Positions 24,110 to 35,400 of a DNA stretch of 64,000 nt are shown here, in pieces. The notes beneath the pieces are model-generated. The model saw nothing but the letters and a program-made list of their open reading frames with translations, was not told the DNA's origin and ran no database searches. Source of the DNA: Branchiostoma floridae (lineage: Eukaryota > Chordata > Leptocardii > Amphioxiformes > Branchiostomatidae); assembly GCF_000003815.2 (NCBI RefSeq), contig NC_049995.1, positions 7,005,576 through 7,069,575 on the forward strand, given 5' to 3'. Each line of letters starts with the position of its first letter. Position 1 is the stretch's first letter. Position numbers and translations under genes: made by a program.

Positions 24110-24504
24110 TTAACCCTTTTGCTTTTGAGGCCCTCCACTTCTAAGTCCTATAACTCTTAAACGACGTGCCATAGGGCCACTAAATTTTCAAAATTTAGTG
24201 GCCCTATGGCACGTCGTTTAAGAGTTATTAACAAAATAGCAGTAATATAGCAAATAAATGTGAAAAATGCATTGTTAGAACCAAAAATAGTGATTTGGGG
24301 CAAAACAGCCTGTCAACAAACGGTTGCCATGGTAACACGAAAAAATGGAAAATTTGCCAAACATCGTAAAATTGTTGCCAACAATATTCTAGGAAAACTC
24401 ATCAAATTTGGTGGCTTTAGCGTAAGGCGTTCTGGCGTTATAGGGCATCAAAGTTGGCGCAGGCCTCAAAAGCCCCCCCCCCCCCCCGGTCTGAATAGGG
24501 TTAA
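24110..24504. mobile_element. piggyBac-like MITE with TTAA target sites
   Basis: Both borders are TTAA (24110-24113 and 24501-24504), followed inward by CCCT (CCCTTTTGCTTTTGAGGCC on the left; CCCTATTC... on the right). CTTTTGAGGCC occurs inverted on both sides, separated on the right by a C14 run. TTAA duplication with CCCT-type ends is the piggyBac signature. It carries a perfect internal hairpin at 24150-24228. No transposase. Confidence 0.82.
24150..24228. repeat. Perfect 39-bp-arm hairpin with 1-base loop
   Basis: The left arm starts ATAACTCTTAAACGACGTGC and ends CACTAAATTTT at 24188. The centre is C24189. The right arm 24190-24228 is an exact reverse complement. It lies inside the piggyBac-like MITE. 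Confidence 0.95.
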
Positions 24505-25340
24505 GCGCTTTATTATTTAAGTAAGAATACAAAGTTTAAAATTGTAACATATCTCTATCCTAGGATGCTTTTAAAAAATCCAGTTATTCCTCACACATAC
24601 TCAAACTCTCGTCCTGTAGCTGAGTCCGCTAGTTCCAAAACAAAGTAAGGATGCGGGTTCATGCTTTTTCATTTCCACTCTTAAAATAAAACATTAAAAC
24701 TTGAACCGCCTACACTCAGAGCTCCTTTTTTATTGTCTGCATAGCTGAACGGACAACAGGAAAAAGCGATGGCTTTTCTACTGTGGTCATGAATAAAGAT
24801 AGAAGAAGAGTATCGTTTTGTTGTTGACTGGACACTAGGCTGTACTAAACAACCACGAAATTTCCTCTTGTATTGCATATAAGGTCTGCACGTTCTCTGT
24901 ATTAGAATGGAAAGGAAAAGTTACATTTCTCATGTAATTGAATAGTAAATCACGTTATCCCCTTAAGGACCGAGAAGTTGAACCTGTACTAGCTACAGAA
25001 TTGACATTGTACATTTATAAGATAATACATCTTTATATCACCAATCGTACTTAAAACTACTTTGTCATTTTGACATGCTTGTTAAAGCATAAAGGTACGA
25101 TAAATGCCTTGATTCATTTATTCACTCATTCATGTACAGTCGTACGTTTTCTTTCCTATTTGTGACCTTCTGGTGTGCTGCCCGTTTTTTAAATAATTTT
25201 CATTAGTAAATTGCAGTGATTTGCTCGTCTTACCAAGGTTATATATCACTGGTATACGTTTGATAGGTACATTTGCTTGTATTACACATACTCGCTTCAT
25301 GCAAAAGAGTGCAAGTCGCATATCCGGGCATATTCAATTG

Positions 25341-25558
25341 ATACACTGACACTGGGAAGGGTTTCCTGCTCTTTTCGAGCCAAGTGGGGTGAACGTTCTC
25401 GAGGCGTGGCCTCGAGAGAGGTCTCTAGCTGAAGCTAGGTACTCAACGTGACCTTAGGCGAGTGGGGTAACTGTTATGAAGTGTTTCGGGCTCTTCCAAT
25501 GGCTCAAATTTAGGAGCTGATTCGAATTCGTTACCTCCAGGTTCTTAGTCAACAACCC
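25341..25558 (-). repeat. Possible tRNA-derived SINE left of the Harbinger-like MITE
   Basis: The minus strand shows GGTTGTTGACTAAGAACCTGG (A-box-like) and GAATTCGAATCAG (degenerate B box). A palindromic GGCCTCGAGAGAGG lies upstream. It abuts the MITE at 25559. Confidence 0.35.
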
Positions 25559-25561
25559 TAA

Positions 25562-26353
25562 TACCCGCCTCACATTATGTACGATCTTCGGACGTTCTTC
25601 GCGATCGCAGGAAGGTCGGCTGATTTTAAGATCTTAAGATGGTCTTGCGTATTTTTCGCCCAAAGCCTGTTCCCCTCACATATAAGCGAGCCTCGTGCGA
25701 TCGACGGTGAATAAATCTATGATAATGAACCTCCCATGACCTCTTGCACGCGGACAAGGGAATACAAAACGTTCCGCAAAAAAGGCATGAGATCAATAAA
25801 TGTTGTTTATTTTGTTGTCGGAATCTTTTTAACCAATGAATGGAATGCGCGGGCATAATAGAAATGACACAAGAAAGGAAAGTGTGTCACAAAGCCAGCC
25901 TACATACTGCCACAGGGGCCACAATGTTAGAATTACCCTCACATTCCCAGAAATTCAATATTTGTAAACAATCGGAAGTCGGGTGAACGTCGCCCGAACG
26001 TCGCCCGACTAACGGGCGTTCGCCATCCGATTTGCGTTCGATGATTAATAACTATGTCTGTGCTCGCCTATCGGTCTTCAATCGTTGGATTGACGCAAGA
26101 CTATTGACCGATACCCTTGCGAGGTACGAACGATTTGCACGCACGATCTGCGACTCGGTAACGAGCTCTGCGATCTCGGAGATCTCCTGCGACTTGTTGC
26201 TTATGATAAGAACATGTTTTGCTGCACCGCGACCGTCGTAAGACTCCTGAAAATTGCCGGCGATTCCTAAAAATCGCAAGATGATCGTGAGAACACCGGA
26301 CGTCTTACTCACGAAAATGTTCCGATCGAATCGCGCCTAATGTGAGGCGGGTA
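25562..26353. mobile_element. PIF/Harbinger-like MITE
   Basis: Terminal inverted repeat TACCCGCCTCACATTA at the left and its exact complement at the right, flanked by TAA trinucleotides at 25559-25561 and 26354-26356. A 3-bp TWA duplication is the Harbinger hallmark. The interior is rich in CGATCG, GTCGCCCGA and similar self-complementary words, and its ORFs have no transposase motif. Confidence 0.82.
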
Positions 26354-26368
26354 TAACCACAACCCGTA

Positions 26369-26371
<3 letters not shown>

Positions 26372-26422
<51 letters not shown>

Positions 26423-26640
26423 CACACACACACAGACACACACACACACAGACACACACACACAGACACACACACACGGACACACACACACACACGCACA
26501 GACACGCAGACACACACACGCACACACGCACACACACACAGACACACACACACAGACAGACACACACAGACACACACACACAGACACACACACGCATACA
26601 CGCACACACACACATTTATACATACACATAAACACACTGT
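26372..26640. repeat. CA/GA dinucleotide microsatellite
   Basis: About 250 bp of CACACA with a GA island and interspersed CG and GA variants. Long Cys/Val ORFs on the minus strand are artefacts of it. Confidence 0.95.
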
Positions 26641-27644
26641 GAACACGAGACTTTCAAGCCTTCTAGCTATAAAAGGGGTAGCGAATATTCAGCAGTTGGG
26701 CCAGTGTATGTTGAATACCACCTATCATCACGTTTTATTTTACACAAAAGATATTCTTCAACATGCAGTACTGAAAGTGTCATGTTTTGCCATATCACGG
26801 TGCATTTCTTGACATCATCGTCTATAAGAGTTTATATAACACAAAATGTCCACAGTCTTTGTACATATTTAGAATACAAATAGCGTTGTGCACAACTTTA
26901 AGTGCGGCAGTATACATACAATGATCCTTGTTGCAAATGCACAAGCTTCATATAACATTTCATTTAAAACTCAGTTTCCTTCCCAATCGCTGCATTTACA
27001 AAAGAACATTTCATAGTGCCAATTAAATACTTTCAGACAGTGTAAATGTCACAGTAATGCAATATAATACATGTACATCAGTGTCTAGTTATTTTCTTCA
27101 ATGTGGAATAAAAAGGAAATATAGAAGATAGTAAAAACAGAATTTTCACAATGGACATACAGAGAAATATACTTGCGCGTCTAACCTATTAGTCATGCAG
27201 TTTTACTAGTTTTACGCTGACACGCTTAAGAATCTGATTTCAATGCCAGAGACATGCACATATTAATGAGAGTGTTCATGGATAAACTATAGTTTACAAT
27301 GTGTCACTTTTCTTGTTAAGTTGACGGCGTCTCTTTCTTCGTCAACTATGCTTTCAGCTATGAATTTTCATTTACTCTACATTATAAAAAATGCCACGTT
27401 GAAACACTACTGCATGATTGATGTAGTGATGGCAGCTTTTAGATTCGACAATGGCGACGGCGATTGTAATATGGTTGTATTGATTCATGACTAAGATTTG
27501 CGGGGTTGATCATTAGACCGGGTCAATAAAGATGCTGATATCCTCTGTATTCGGGCGTGTTCCTAAGATGATTGATGGAAATTCGTTCAGACCTGGAATT
27601 TGATGATTGGGTCTTCTTCAATGAATTTCTGGGAACTTGTAGAA

Positions 27645-28763
27645 TCATTCTGCACTTTCAGATGCTTCAAAATTTTGGTTAGGTTCGTCCCGATGGTCAT
27701 CATTTTGTTTCTTACGGGTGATCTCTCTAGCCAATACAACAGCCATCACTGATACTAGTAGTAACATGGAAACAGCAATACTGGAAATTGAGATAGCGTC
27801 TTTAGTGCTGGCCATGTTGTTGGACATAGTACCGAAATCATTCTTAGAGAGATACATGCCACTGTGTTCATGTGAGTCAGATAGAAATGACGTTGTGTGT
27901 CGTGTAGTGTTATCATCCAGATTTAGGTCTTGTTGGATGGTGTTGGACTGGTTTTGTACGGTTGGCAGAGGTGGTACAGAAATATTGCCATGGTCTGTGG
28001 TATTATTCAAGGTAGGAAGTAGTGTTTTAGTTGCTTTTTCCTCTTCATTTGGGCAGGCCTTTAGGTTTGCCTCGTGTAACGGGACATTATGTAGCACTTC
28101 AGGATTGCTACATTTTGGCAAACCATTGACAAGAAAGTCATGAAAAAGCAGACCATCTCTGACAACAGATGTACATGTGAGTGGCCAACACTGGTGAAAC
28201 GCAAGGGCCATTTCTGTCAACCACGCCATACGACAGTCACAGTGAATCGGGTTACCGTAGATATATCTGTATCCTTTTTTCATAGGCCTGTACGTTTTCC
28301 CGGTATGATTTAGAGACTGGTTTTCTAAATTCGCCTGAGAAAATGTAGCAAGGCGATTGTAAGCCCCGTTTACCAAATAAAGAGATTTTGCGCCTTTCGT
28401 GACCAAGTCGAGCCTAATAGAGGTTAACAGATTATGAGATAAATCAATCCTCTGAAGATGTTTCATTTGCTGCAAAGATTCCCAGGGGAATGTTGTGATG
28501 AGGTTATGACTGAGGTTCAGCGTACGGCTGAACGAAACCCCAGATAAGTCATGTACGGTTTGGATAAGGTTGTACTGAAGAAAAACCCGATAAACCAAGT
28601 GAATTGGACTAGTTGGTAGGCTTGTTATGTTGGAATGTGGGCAATAAATGTCAGTTTCAAAACCATTTCTAACGTAACATCTGGTCGGAAACGAAGCACC
28701 CAATATTATACTTGATATTAATTGCACACGAATGAAGAGCATAAGGCACTTCATAATTATCAT
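27645..28763 (-). CDS. Intronless LRR type I membrane protein (372 aa)
   Basis: Signal peptide at residues 1-24. Cys pair C29/C41 in an N-terminal LRR cap (CPHSNITSLP). Leucine-rich repeats at about 55-150, with RTLNLSHNLITTFP and QRIDLSHNLLTSI. A C-terminal LRR cap at 169-237 (GNPIHCDCRMAWLTEMA with later Cys at 192, 197, 218 and 237). A Thr/Asn-rich stalk with NxS/T sites, a membrane helix at about 323-345, then a short charged tail. The cap arrangement is that of cell-surface LRR proteins. No cytoplasmic signalling domain is visible. The ATG chosen gives a clean signal peptide. Specific function unknown. It is on the opposite strand to the larger LRR gene and shares no close sequence with its tail. 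Confidence 0.88.
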   Translation of the reverse strand: MIIMKCLMLFIRVQLISSIILGASFPTRCYVRNGFETDIYCPHSNITSLPTSPIHLVYRVFLQYNLIQTVHDLSGVSFSRTLNLSHNLITTFPWESLQQMKHLQRIDLSHNLLTSIRLDLVTKGAKSLYLVNGAYNRLATFSQANLENQSLNHTGKTYRPMKKGYRYIYGNPIHCDCRMAWLTEMALAFHQCWPLTCTSVVRDGLLFHDFLVNGLPKCSNPEVLHNVPLHEANLKACPNEEEKATKTLLPTLNNTTDHGNISVPPLPTVQNQSNTIQQDLNLDDNTTRHTTSFLSDSHEHSGMYLSKNDFGTMSNNMASTKDAISISSIAVSMLLLVSVMAVVLAREITRKKQNDDHRDEPNQNFEASESAE

Positions 28764-29192
28764 TTTATGGACCCGGACCTATTTACATGTTGTGAGATTG
28801 ACAATTTATAAATACGAACTACTAGTAGTTTTCTCTTAAGGCCTTAAGGTTGATGACATCTGAAATGCTCACTCAAGAAATGATCTTCTAACAAAACGTG
28901 TTGATTGCCTTGCAGTTGATGAGAACTTTGACATCAGTGTGAAAGTCAGAACCTGCAGTAACATAATTTAATGAAGAAATAAAAGTTTAAAGCTTTAAAG
29001 ACCTTGGAGTTAACGTTTTTTGTGTTAAAAATCTTATATTCTATATCATTTCAGTTTCATCCAAAGAACAAAATGATTTAATACACCTTTTCTCGGGCAC
29101 ATTCGTACAATGGATGGTAAGTGCTTATATCTTCATTAATGAAAATGGTTTATATCTTTTACATGTACTAGATGTTCGCCACCTAAACATAA

Positions 29193-30026
29193 CTAATAGT
29201 TAACACTGCTGCTGAGGATGCGTTCAGACCGTTCTTCCTGTGGTGATATATCTGAAGAAAGTAAAAAGAGAGAGAGAGGGAGAGAGAGAGAAACAGAGGG
29301 AGAAGAAGAGCAAAGGCGTCATTCTTCCAATTATTGTATACGTGCCACAGCTGATTGATATTTTGCTCCCATAAGAAACTTCGTACACAAAAAAGGAATA
29401 GAAAAGAAAGGCACTAAAAGATTAAGACTATAAGGAGTGACACGTGTCATTATCTTTAAAATTGCAATTACAGTGCGAACGTGGAAATAAAGATGTCCAT
29501 TGAGAACCAGAAAGACAAGAAGGTTATGATGCTCTTAAAAATCGTGGCATCATATAACATTGGTATGATTTTCTTATGCATGATTGCAAATTGTATGTTC
29601 CAATATATCAAGCAGAGGGATCTAATATAGTAGTAAGAGTTGCAAAAAAGGAATAGAAAAAAGACGTTAGTCGGACATGAAAAAATAGTTGAATAGATTT
29701 TGGAAAATGTCAGACGATCCAAATAGCACAACTCACCTTTTTCGTCAGGCCACGTCGAACGGTAGTGGACACTGCCTGAAACCCTTTTCTGACCCTTTAC
29801 AAATTTTCCAGTTGCTAGAGTGAATTCTGTCTGGAATATCTTATCCCATAGGTGTCTACCCTTCTTCGACTTTTCAATAACGAAATTTAAAGTTCATACC
29901 TAAGGATGTAAGGATAGACCGGCAAGTCAACAGTTTTATCAAGGTCGTTATAGAGGATCGTTCCTGGTTTCGGGTGGTATTTACTGTCGTCCGCCCAGCG
30001 ATTGATTTGATCCAAGAGAAGCTCGT
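29193..30026 (-). CDS. Unidentified spliced coding exons (3' end of a gene)
   Basis: Three exons join in phase. About 29900-30026 encodes DQINRWADDSKYHPKPG and LDKTVDLPVYPYILR. 29737-29855 encodes HLWDKIFQTEFTLATGKF and SGSVHYRSTWPDEK. 29193-29251 encodes DISPQEERSERILSSSVNY and a stop. The junction 29251/29737 has strong signals (polypyrimidine-TTCAG acceptor, GTGAGT donor). The intron between the first two is only 44 nt (29856-29899); alternatively that spot is a frameshift in one exon. The upstream boundary is uncertain: no in-frame ATG is seen and a TGA lies just upstream. Protein family not recognised. CRE and CCAAT-like motifs sit directly upstream on this strand. Confidence 0.5.
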
Positions 30027-30059
30027 CTCCAGACCAATTCAATCAACTGTCAGCGAGCA

Positions 30060-30115
30060 TGTGGTCTGATCTGATTGGACAGAGCTTGCAGTGACGTCAC
30101 CACGTGTCAATTAAT
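30060..30115. promoter_or_regulatory. Candidate promoter cluster (CCAAT, CRE, E-box)
   Basis: Within 40 bp are CCAATCAG (minus strand), a palindromic CRE core TGACGTCA and CACGTG. It lies between the minus-strand unidentified exons and the plus-strand TLC-domain exons, so it could serve either or both. Motif match only. Confidence 0.35.
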
Positions 30116-30254
30116 TCAACAACGAACCGCAATCATCTCTAGCTCTCAATACCACGGATGGCCTGAATACTTGCCACGGGACTATTCTAGTTTGCCGAAG
30201 AATGCTATTCTGTTTCAGATCTGGAGGCAGATTGCTTATGCAAATGTCATAAAG

Positions 30255-30452
30255 GGCAACTACCTAAGGTGTCCTTTTCTGTTAGAGGGCAACTACCTAA
30301 GGTGTCCTTTTCTGTTAGAGGGCAACTACCTAAGGTGTCCTTTTCTGTTAGAGGGCAACTACCTAAGGTGTCCTTTTCTGTTAGAGGGCAACTACCTAAG
30401 GTGTCCTTTTCTGTTAGAGGGCAACTACCTAAGGTGTCCTTTTCTGTTAGAG
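30255..30452. repeat. 33-bp tandem repeat, six near-identical copies
   Basis: The unit is GGGCAACTACCTAAGGTGTC followed by CTTTTCTGTTAGA. Six copies with almost no differences. The 33-bp period yields an artificial 11-residue repeat ORF. Directly after it, 30454-30463 is TCTCGCGAGA, a palindrome known as a promoter motif in animals. Confidence 0.95.
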
Positions 30453-30852
30453 TTCTCGCGAGAGAACACGAGACTAGGTCAGGCTTGCGTGGATCATCTG
30501 CCCCCTCCCCCCGCCTCCTTGCGGAGAAGGGGTAAGTAGCACTTGGGCAGCTCCCAACCCTCAGTCCTGTTCAACTTCGCAGCCTCTAGTTTCATAATGA
30601 AGGCAACTTTTTTTTGTCATTTTATGTTTTGCATGCACTCTCGTATACGTTTTGGGGTTCTCAGGGGGTGTCATCCTTGTCGTCGCGATCGAATCAACAT
30701 GCCTTTATTTTCTTTAACAAATGTTACATCCAGTTATTCTGTATATTTGTGATATCTGAGTGTTGTTTATGATTAGTTTGATCAGATCCGTATCAATATC
30801 GCCGATACGTCAGATATAACGTTACTCATTCTAAGTACTTGTGGTGTTTCAG

Positions 30853-32143
30853 ATCTGGCCGTTCTGTCAATACTTCGGCCAGTTGATGCTTTTATGGGAG
30901 GTTTCCAACATATTCATGAACTTGAGGTAAGTCATTTAAATCAGTTTTCTTCGGCTCTTGTCGTCTCGTGAGACGGTCGGCAGCTTCAGTCATGGTCTCA
31001 GTCAGTTACTGGTTACAGTTCTTGCCTGGCAGTGCCTTTGATACTTAAATCAGTAGACAAAAAAAAACCCACCCACACACACACACACATAGTGGTGCGT
31101 ACCTAAAGCCCGGACTTGGAATTGGACCTAAAAATGTTTAGGTCCAAGTCCAAAAAAAAACCTGAATGTCTGGAGCCATGTCCGGACTTGCAAAAAGCAA
31201 TCTGTCACTTACATTCCCTTATTTTGTTCTAAACCATCTAAAACCTTCCATAGACAGTGAAGTTTGCACTGGAAAAAGACAAAAAAAAAAACATTTCATG
31301 TTTACACTGGCTGTATATTATTTTCATGTATTTTTCACATTGCATTTCAATTCATGCTAACATGCAATCTTATATGCACCATCCCCCCTCCCCCTAAAAA
31401 AAATGCACATAATATGCGATGATGGGTTCAGGTCCGGACTTATAAGTCCAGACCTGAACCTGAACTGCTGGACCTGAATCCGGACCTGAACCTAAAATTG
31501 AGTTTAGGTACGCACCACTACACACACACACACAAAAGAAATCGCGGTGACGGCAAATCGTTTAAAACAAATAGTATGCCTAAGGAATATATGCTTGAGG
31601 TATTTTCATACATACAACAGAGCGCATATCCATTTTCGTGCCCATTTATTCGTAGGAATAATCCTTGTTGACCCAAAGTAAATCGCCTTTCACATTTTCA
31701 ATTATAAACTGCAAGAAAAGAAATACACGTACAAATTGAATCGTAAGATTCTCCTACTATGCATATTATCGTTTCTGCAATCAATCACCTATCAAGTTAT
31801 TCCTTCTTTCAATGATTTTTTTTTCCTTTCGCCAAATTGTCCGTTCATCCCTACTTACAGGAACACGTTGAAGTACCTTGGATACAGCCGATCTTCTACA
31901 GTGTTTGTTGTCAACGAAGTGACATTTGTGTTGACGTTTTACCTGTCGCGTATCGCCCCTATGCCGATGTTCTGGTACCAAGTGTTCTACATGGCCGCCC
32001 CGAATCCCGACTTTTGGCTGCCGGAGTTCGTGGTTGGCCGCCTGTTATACTGTGGTGTTCTTATGTTACAAGGCATGTCCGTTATGTGGTTTCTTCAAAT
32101 TTTGCAAAGTGTTAAAAGTCACTTTAAGGCCACACCAATTTAA
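30853..32143 (+). CDS. TLCD4: TLC-domain protein (TLCD4/TMEM56-like), last two exons
   Basis: Exon 30853-30926 (74 nt) encodes IWPFCQYFGQLMLLWEVSN and ends MNLR. Exon 31861-32143 encodes multi-pass membrane sequence (VNEVTFVLTFYLSRI, VVGRLLYCGVLMLQG). Splice borders are TTTCAG / GTAAGT and TTACAG. Exon size and phase match the minus-strand paralogue (62122-62195 and 61269-61560) exactly for the 74-nt exon. TLC-domain proteins are ER or plasma-membrane multi-pass proteins linked to lipid handling; the role here is inferred. The expected upstream exons (His-rich part of the TLC domain) were not found between 28.8 and 30.85 kb. The last five codons and the stop lie within a MITE. A hAT-like MITE sits in the intron. 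Confidence 0.72.
31090..31520. mobile_element. hAT-like MITE inserted in a CA repeat
   Basis: Terminal inverted repeat TAGTGGTGCGTACCTAAA with its complement at the right end. Both sides are flanked by CACACACA, consistent with an 8-bp hAT target duplication but ambiguous inside a CA tract. The interior is built of GGTCCGGACCTGAACC words, as at 2735-2825. It lies in the TLCD4-like intron. Confidence 0.75.
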
Positions 32144-32495
32144 TTTCTTGGTTCACGGATTTTTTCATAAAAAATATGGAGCGAAAGGGCGAAATAAAAA
32201 TGAAAATAAAAATTGTAAAATGGTTGGGGTAAAGGTAACGACTAATCCAAAACATAAAGAAAAAAAGTTTTCAGCTTGAAAAAAGTACAAAAACACTATT
32301 ATTGTACAGTAACAGCACCTGTACCCACACTTTAAGGAGCTTATGATATAAAGGCCAATTTGCTACCCCAGAAAGTTGGTGAATGGTTTCATTAATGGTG
32401 AAAATTTGCTGAGTGGTAATTTTTATTTTTATTTTTTTCCCCAAAAAATAGGAGCGAGCGAATCCGTGAACCAAGAAATCAAATTGGTGTGGCCT
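32127..32495. mobile_element. MITE with about 40-bp TIRs that supplies the TLCD4-like stop codon
   Basis: The left end AGGCCACACCAATTTAATTT and the right end (complement AGGCCACACCAATTTGATTT) continue pairing through CTTGGTTCACGGATT. The coding frame of the upstream exon enters the left TIR and meets TAA at 32141-32143. Confidence 0.85.
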
Positions 32496-32499
32496 AAAC

Positions 32500-35400
32500 G
32501 CTAGGAAAAAAAACTGAAGGGAGTACCCTACAAGATTGATAAATAGATAAATAATCTAGAAATACGTAGAAATATTGCGATCTTTCTGGAGATGAGGTAG
32601 GATGTCATTATGCTACAACTTCAAAATTGAAAAGGGTGGAACAAATGTATATCTACATTTCATTTCAAAAAGGTGCAACAAAATAACGAAAGGTTTGTTT
32701 TGTTATGTTTATCAGTATAAGATTTCTGTCAGTAAGAGAGAATTAAGATTTCATTTAAAAGCACTTATTCATTCAACTTTTAAGTTATGAGCAAGAGTTA
32801 GTTCGCTGTTGTGTTGTGTTGCAAAGTACTCTTAGTCTCAGAAGCCCGACACATGGCAGTGGGGACACCTATTGTATGGTATCATAATTGCAGCTACTCC
32901 GCGCACTTTTCTCTACAGTAATACTTTAGGCCGCTAGGCGGGGCTTTTGAGCGTTGTGATAGAAGATGCAGTTTTCCTCACATTTGCCACGGAGACAAGA
33001 TAATCATAATCAAAAACAAAGCAAGGGGAAGAACTTGAAAGCTAAAAAAATTCTACTTGAAGTTGAAGCAAGACAGAAAGCTGTCCATATTGCTATGGAA
33101 TTAGGTGCCCTTCCCTTTTATAAAGTATACCGTACCAAGCAAAAATAATTGGAAATCACCATTACTTTTCAGTCCCCTTTCCCTTATGATTTCTGTTGAT
33201 AAGTGCATGTTGCAATGAGCATTAAAAAAACTGAATGTGTTCCTACACTCAAGTACTGGGTAAAAGACACAAAAATGCAACTTTTCTTCCATATTTAATG
33301 ACTTGTACTCTCTCGCATTCATACCTACATACATGAAACCATGTAGACAGCAATATCAAAGAAAATCAACCTTTTTGCAATACATACAAATCCACATGAT
33401 TTGCAATTAGATATAATGTGAATGCTTTTTATCTTGCCATGCCTAGTAACTTATCAATTTTTATTAGTATTGGTTTTAATATTAGCACATGGCAACATTC
33501 AGATAGACACATATCTGCAGATAGGCTAAAGGTACATGTGGATGGCCCCAATGCTTTAAAAGTATAATGATATGGTCAGAACTCTTACACATTAAACATA
33601 TATTATGTACATTGGAAATAACTTATGGAATAATGTGAACCTTCAAATATTTGCTGTGGAATTATCATAATGGATCTTGCAGTGACCTCTTCACCCTAAT
33701 CATGTATTTCAATTTTCCATACTTTAGGCCATGTTGATTTGATTATATGGATGACGTCGACATCCTATGGGAACCAAAAAACTGATGCTTGCATGCGAAT
33801 AAAAAAAGTTTGACAAAAAGAAAGTTGACCAAATGACTGAACAGAATATGACAATAGATTCTTCATTTTTGTTCTTTCACATCTTCTTTGACCTTGGAAT
33901 ATTTTATGGCATCAGTATAAGTTTTCCGATATTCGTTTTTGCAATGCAAAGCATATATTTGCTTACTTTGAAGCTGCTTTGTTGAAAACTTTTTTATTCA
34001 TTTTTGGAAACGACCAAAAATTGATACGTTCTCAGATGTCCTTCAAACAATCAAATCAACATGGCCTTATATTCCAACTTTGAACATAGCAAAAAAAACA
34101 ACTTCTGCAAAATTAAGTCCCAGAGCATGTACGTGTATATACAGATTAACACTGACCATGTAACACAAATATTTCCCTTCCAATTCCAGCTTGGTTTAAA
34201 CAGCATCAAGTCAGTATACATCTAGCAAAACCTGAATCCTTTAGCAAAGTTTCTCACATGCAAATCTCCTTCCTCATTGGCTTTTTGTTTATCATATCTT
34301 TTCACAGCACTTCTCAAATCTTGAAGTATTCCAATACATGCCATGATTAGAAATAGTATCTATCAACTTCTTCCAACTTTTGTATACATTTCTATAACAT
34401 ATTTTTCATTTCCACCTTGTTGGTACATAGATGTTGTGATTATATATTGTGTATGAACAGAATTCAGTTAGCATCTGAATTCATGGAATATAGTTGAGGA
34501 CAATAAGCTAGACCAAAGTTTCAACTGCACATGCTCAGTGTGGTGAATTGTGGGTAATATGTCAACGGTGAAGGCCCCTGAGAAATAAACACAACACATC
34601 CAGGCATGGCATCAAGCATGGTCTAAACAAGAAATGTTTACATGTTAGGGGCCTTTACCTTTGACATAATACATGCATAGGGCATTTTAAATCTTTTGTG
34701 GGCATTTTATATCTAACTTTAATATTTCGTGTCACAAGAAACTTTTATGCAACTTGGTTTTAGATTACATCACTTAACAAACAATTCGGCTGACAAGAAT
34801 TAGTTTTCAGAAAAGTATTTGAAACTTGAAAAACAATACATTTTTGGCTCTTTTCTATACAATAGAGTGATGTGCAATTGTATAAAGTTCAAATTATCAT
34901 GTATTGTTTGCTCTGACCATAATCAAGGACTTCCAATTATTGAATTTGATAATATACATTGTGTAAGGATTGTTATTCAAATGTTATGCACTGATTTTCA
35001 ATCTCAACTTTTTTTGTTGGTTGGTTTGCTGCATCAAAAATGCCACAATAGATTGTACCCACCATTTTGCGAGATACGTTTATATAAGAGTTTCAGAAAT
35101 AAATTCATCTGTAATCTTAGAATAGTATGTCATCCATGATCAATGTAATGTCCTAATTTCCTCTTCATTAACTTTTACGTATCAACTTCTTAGGCCACAA
35201 AAATTAGATTTTGATGGTTCTCGGACAAATGCTGTACTACTGTAAATACAGAAATGTTCGCGGTGGATTAATGTTTGCGTTTTTTGCGGTGACCACTTCA
35301 CCGCGAACTTAAAACCACCGCGAACAGTTTTCTATTATAGCATTAGACCGCAGGCTATGGTGTTACCGCGAAATTAAATCCCCGCAAACTTAAATGCATT

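Noticed and set aside
26305-26646. Cys/Val-rich ORFs resembling secreted cysteine-rich proteins
   Set aside because: Pure translation of a CA/GA microsatellite; the same applies to those at 44.7-45.1 kb and 263-531.
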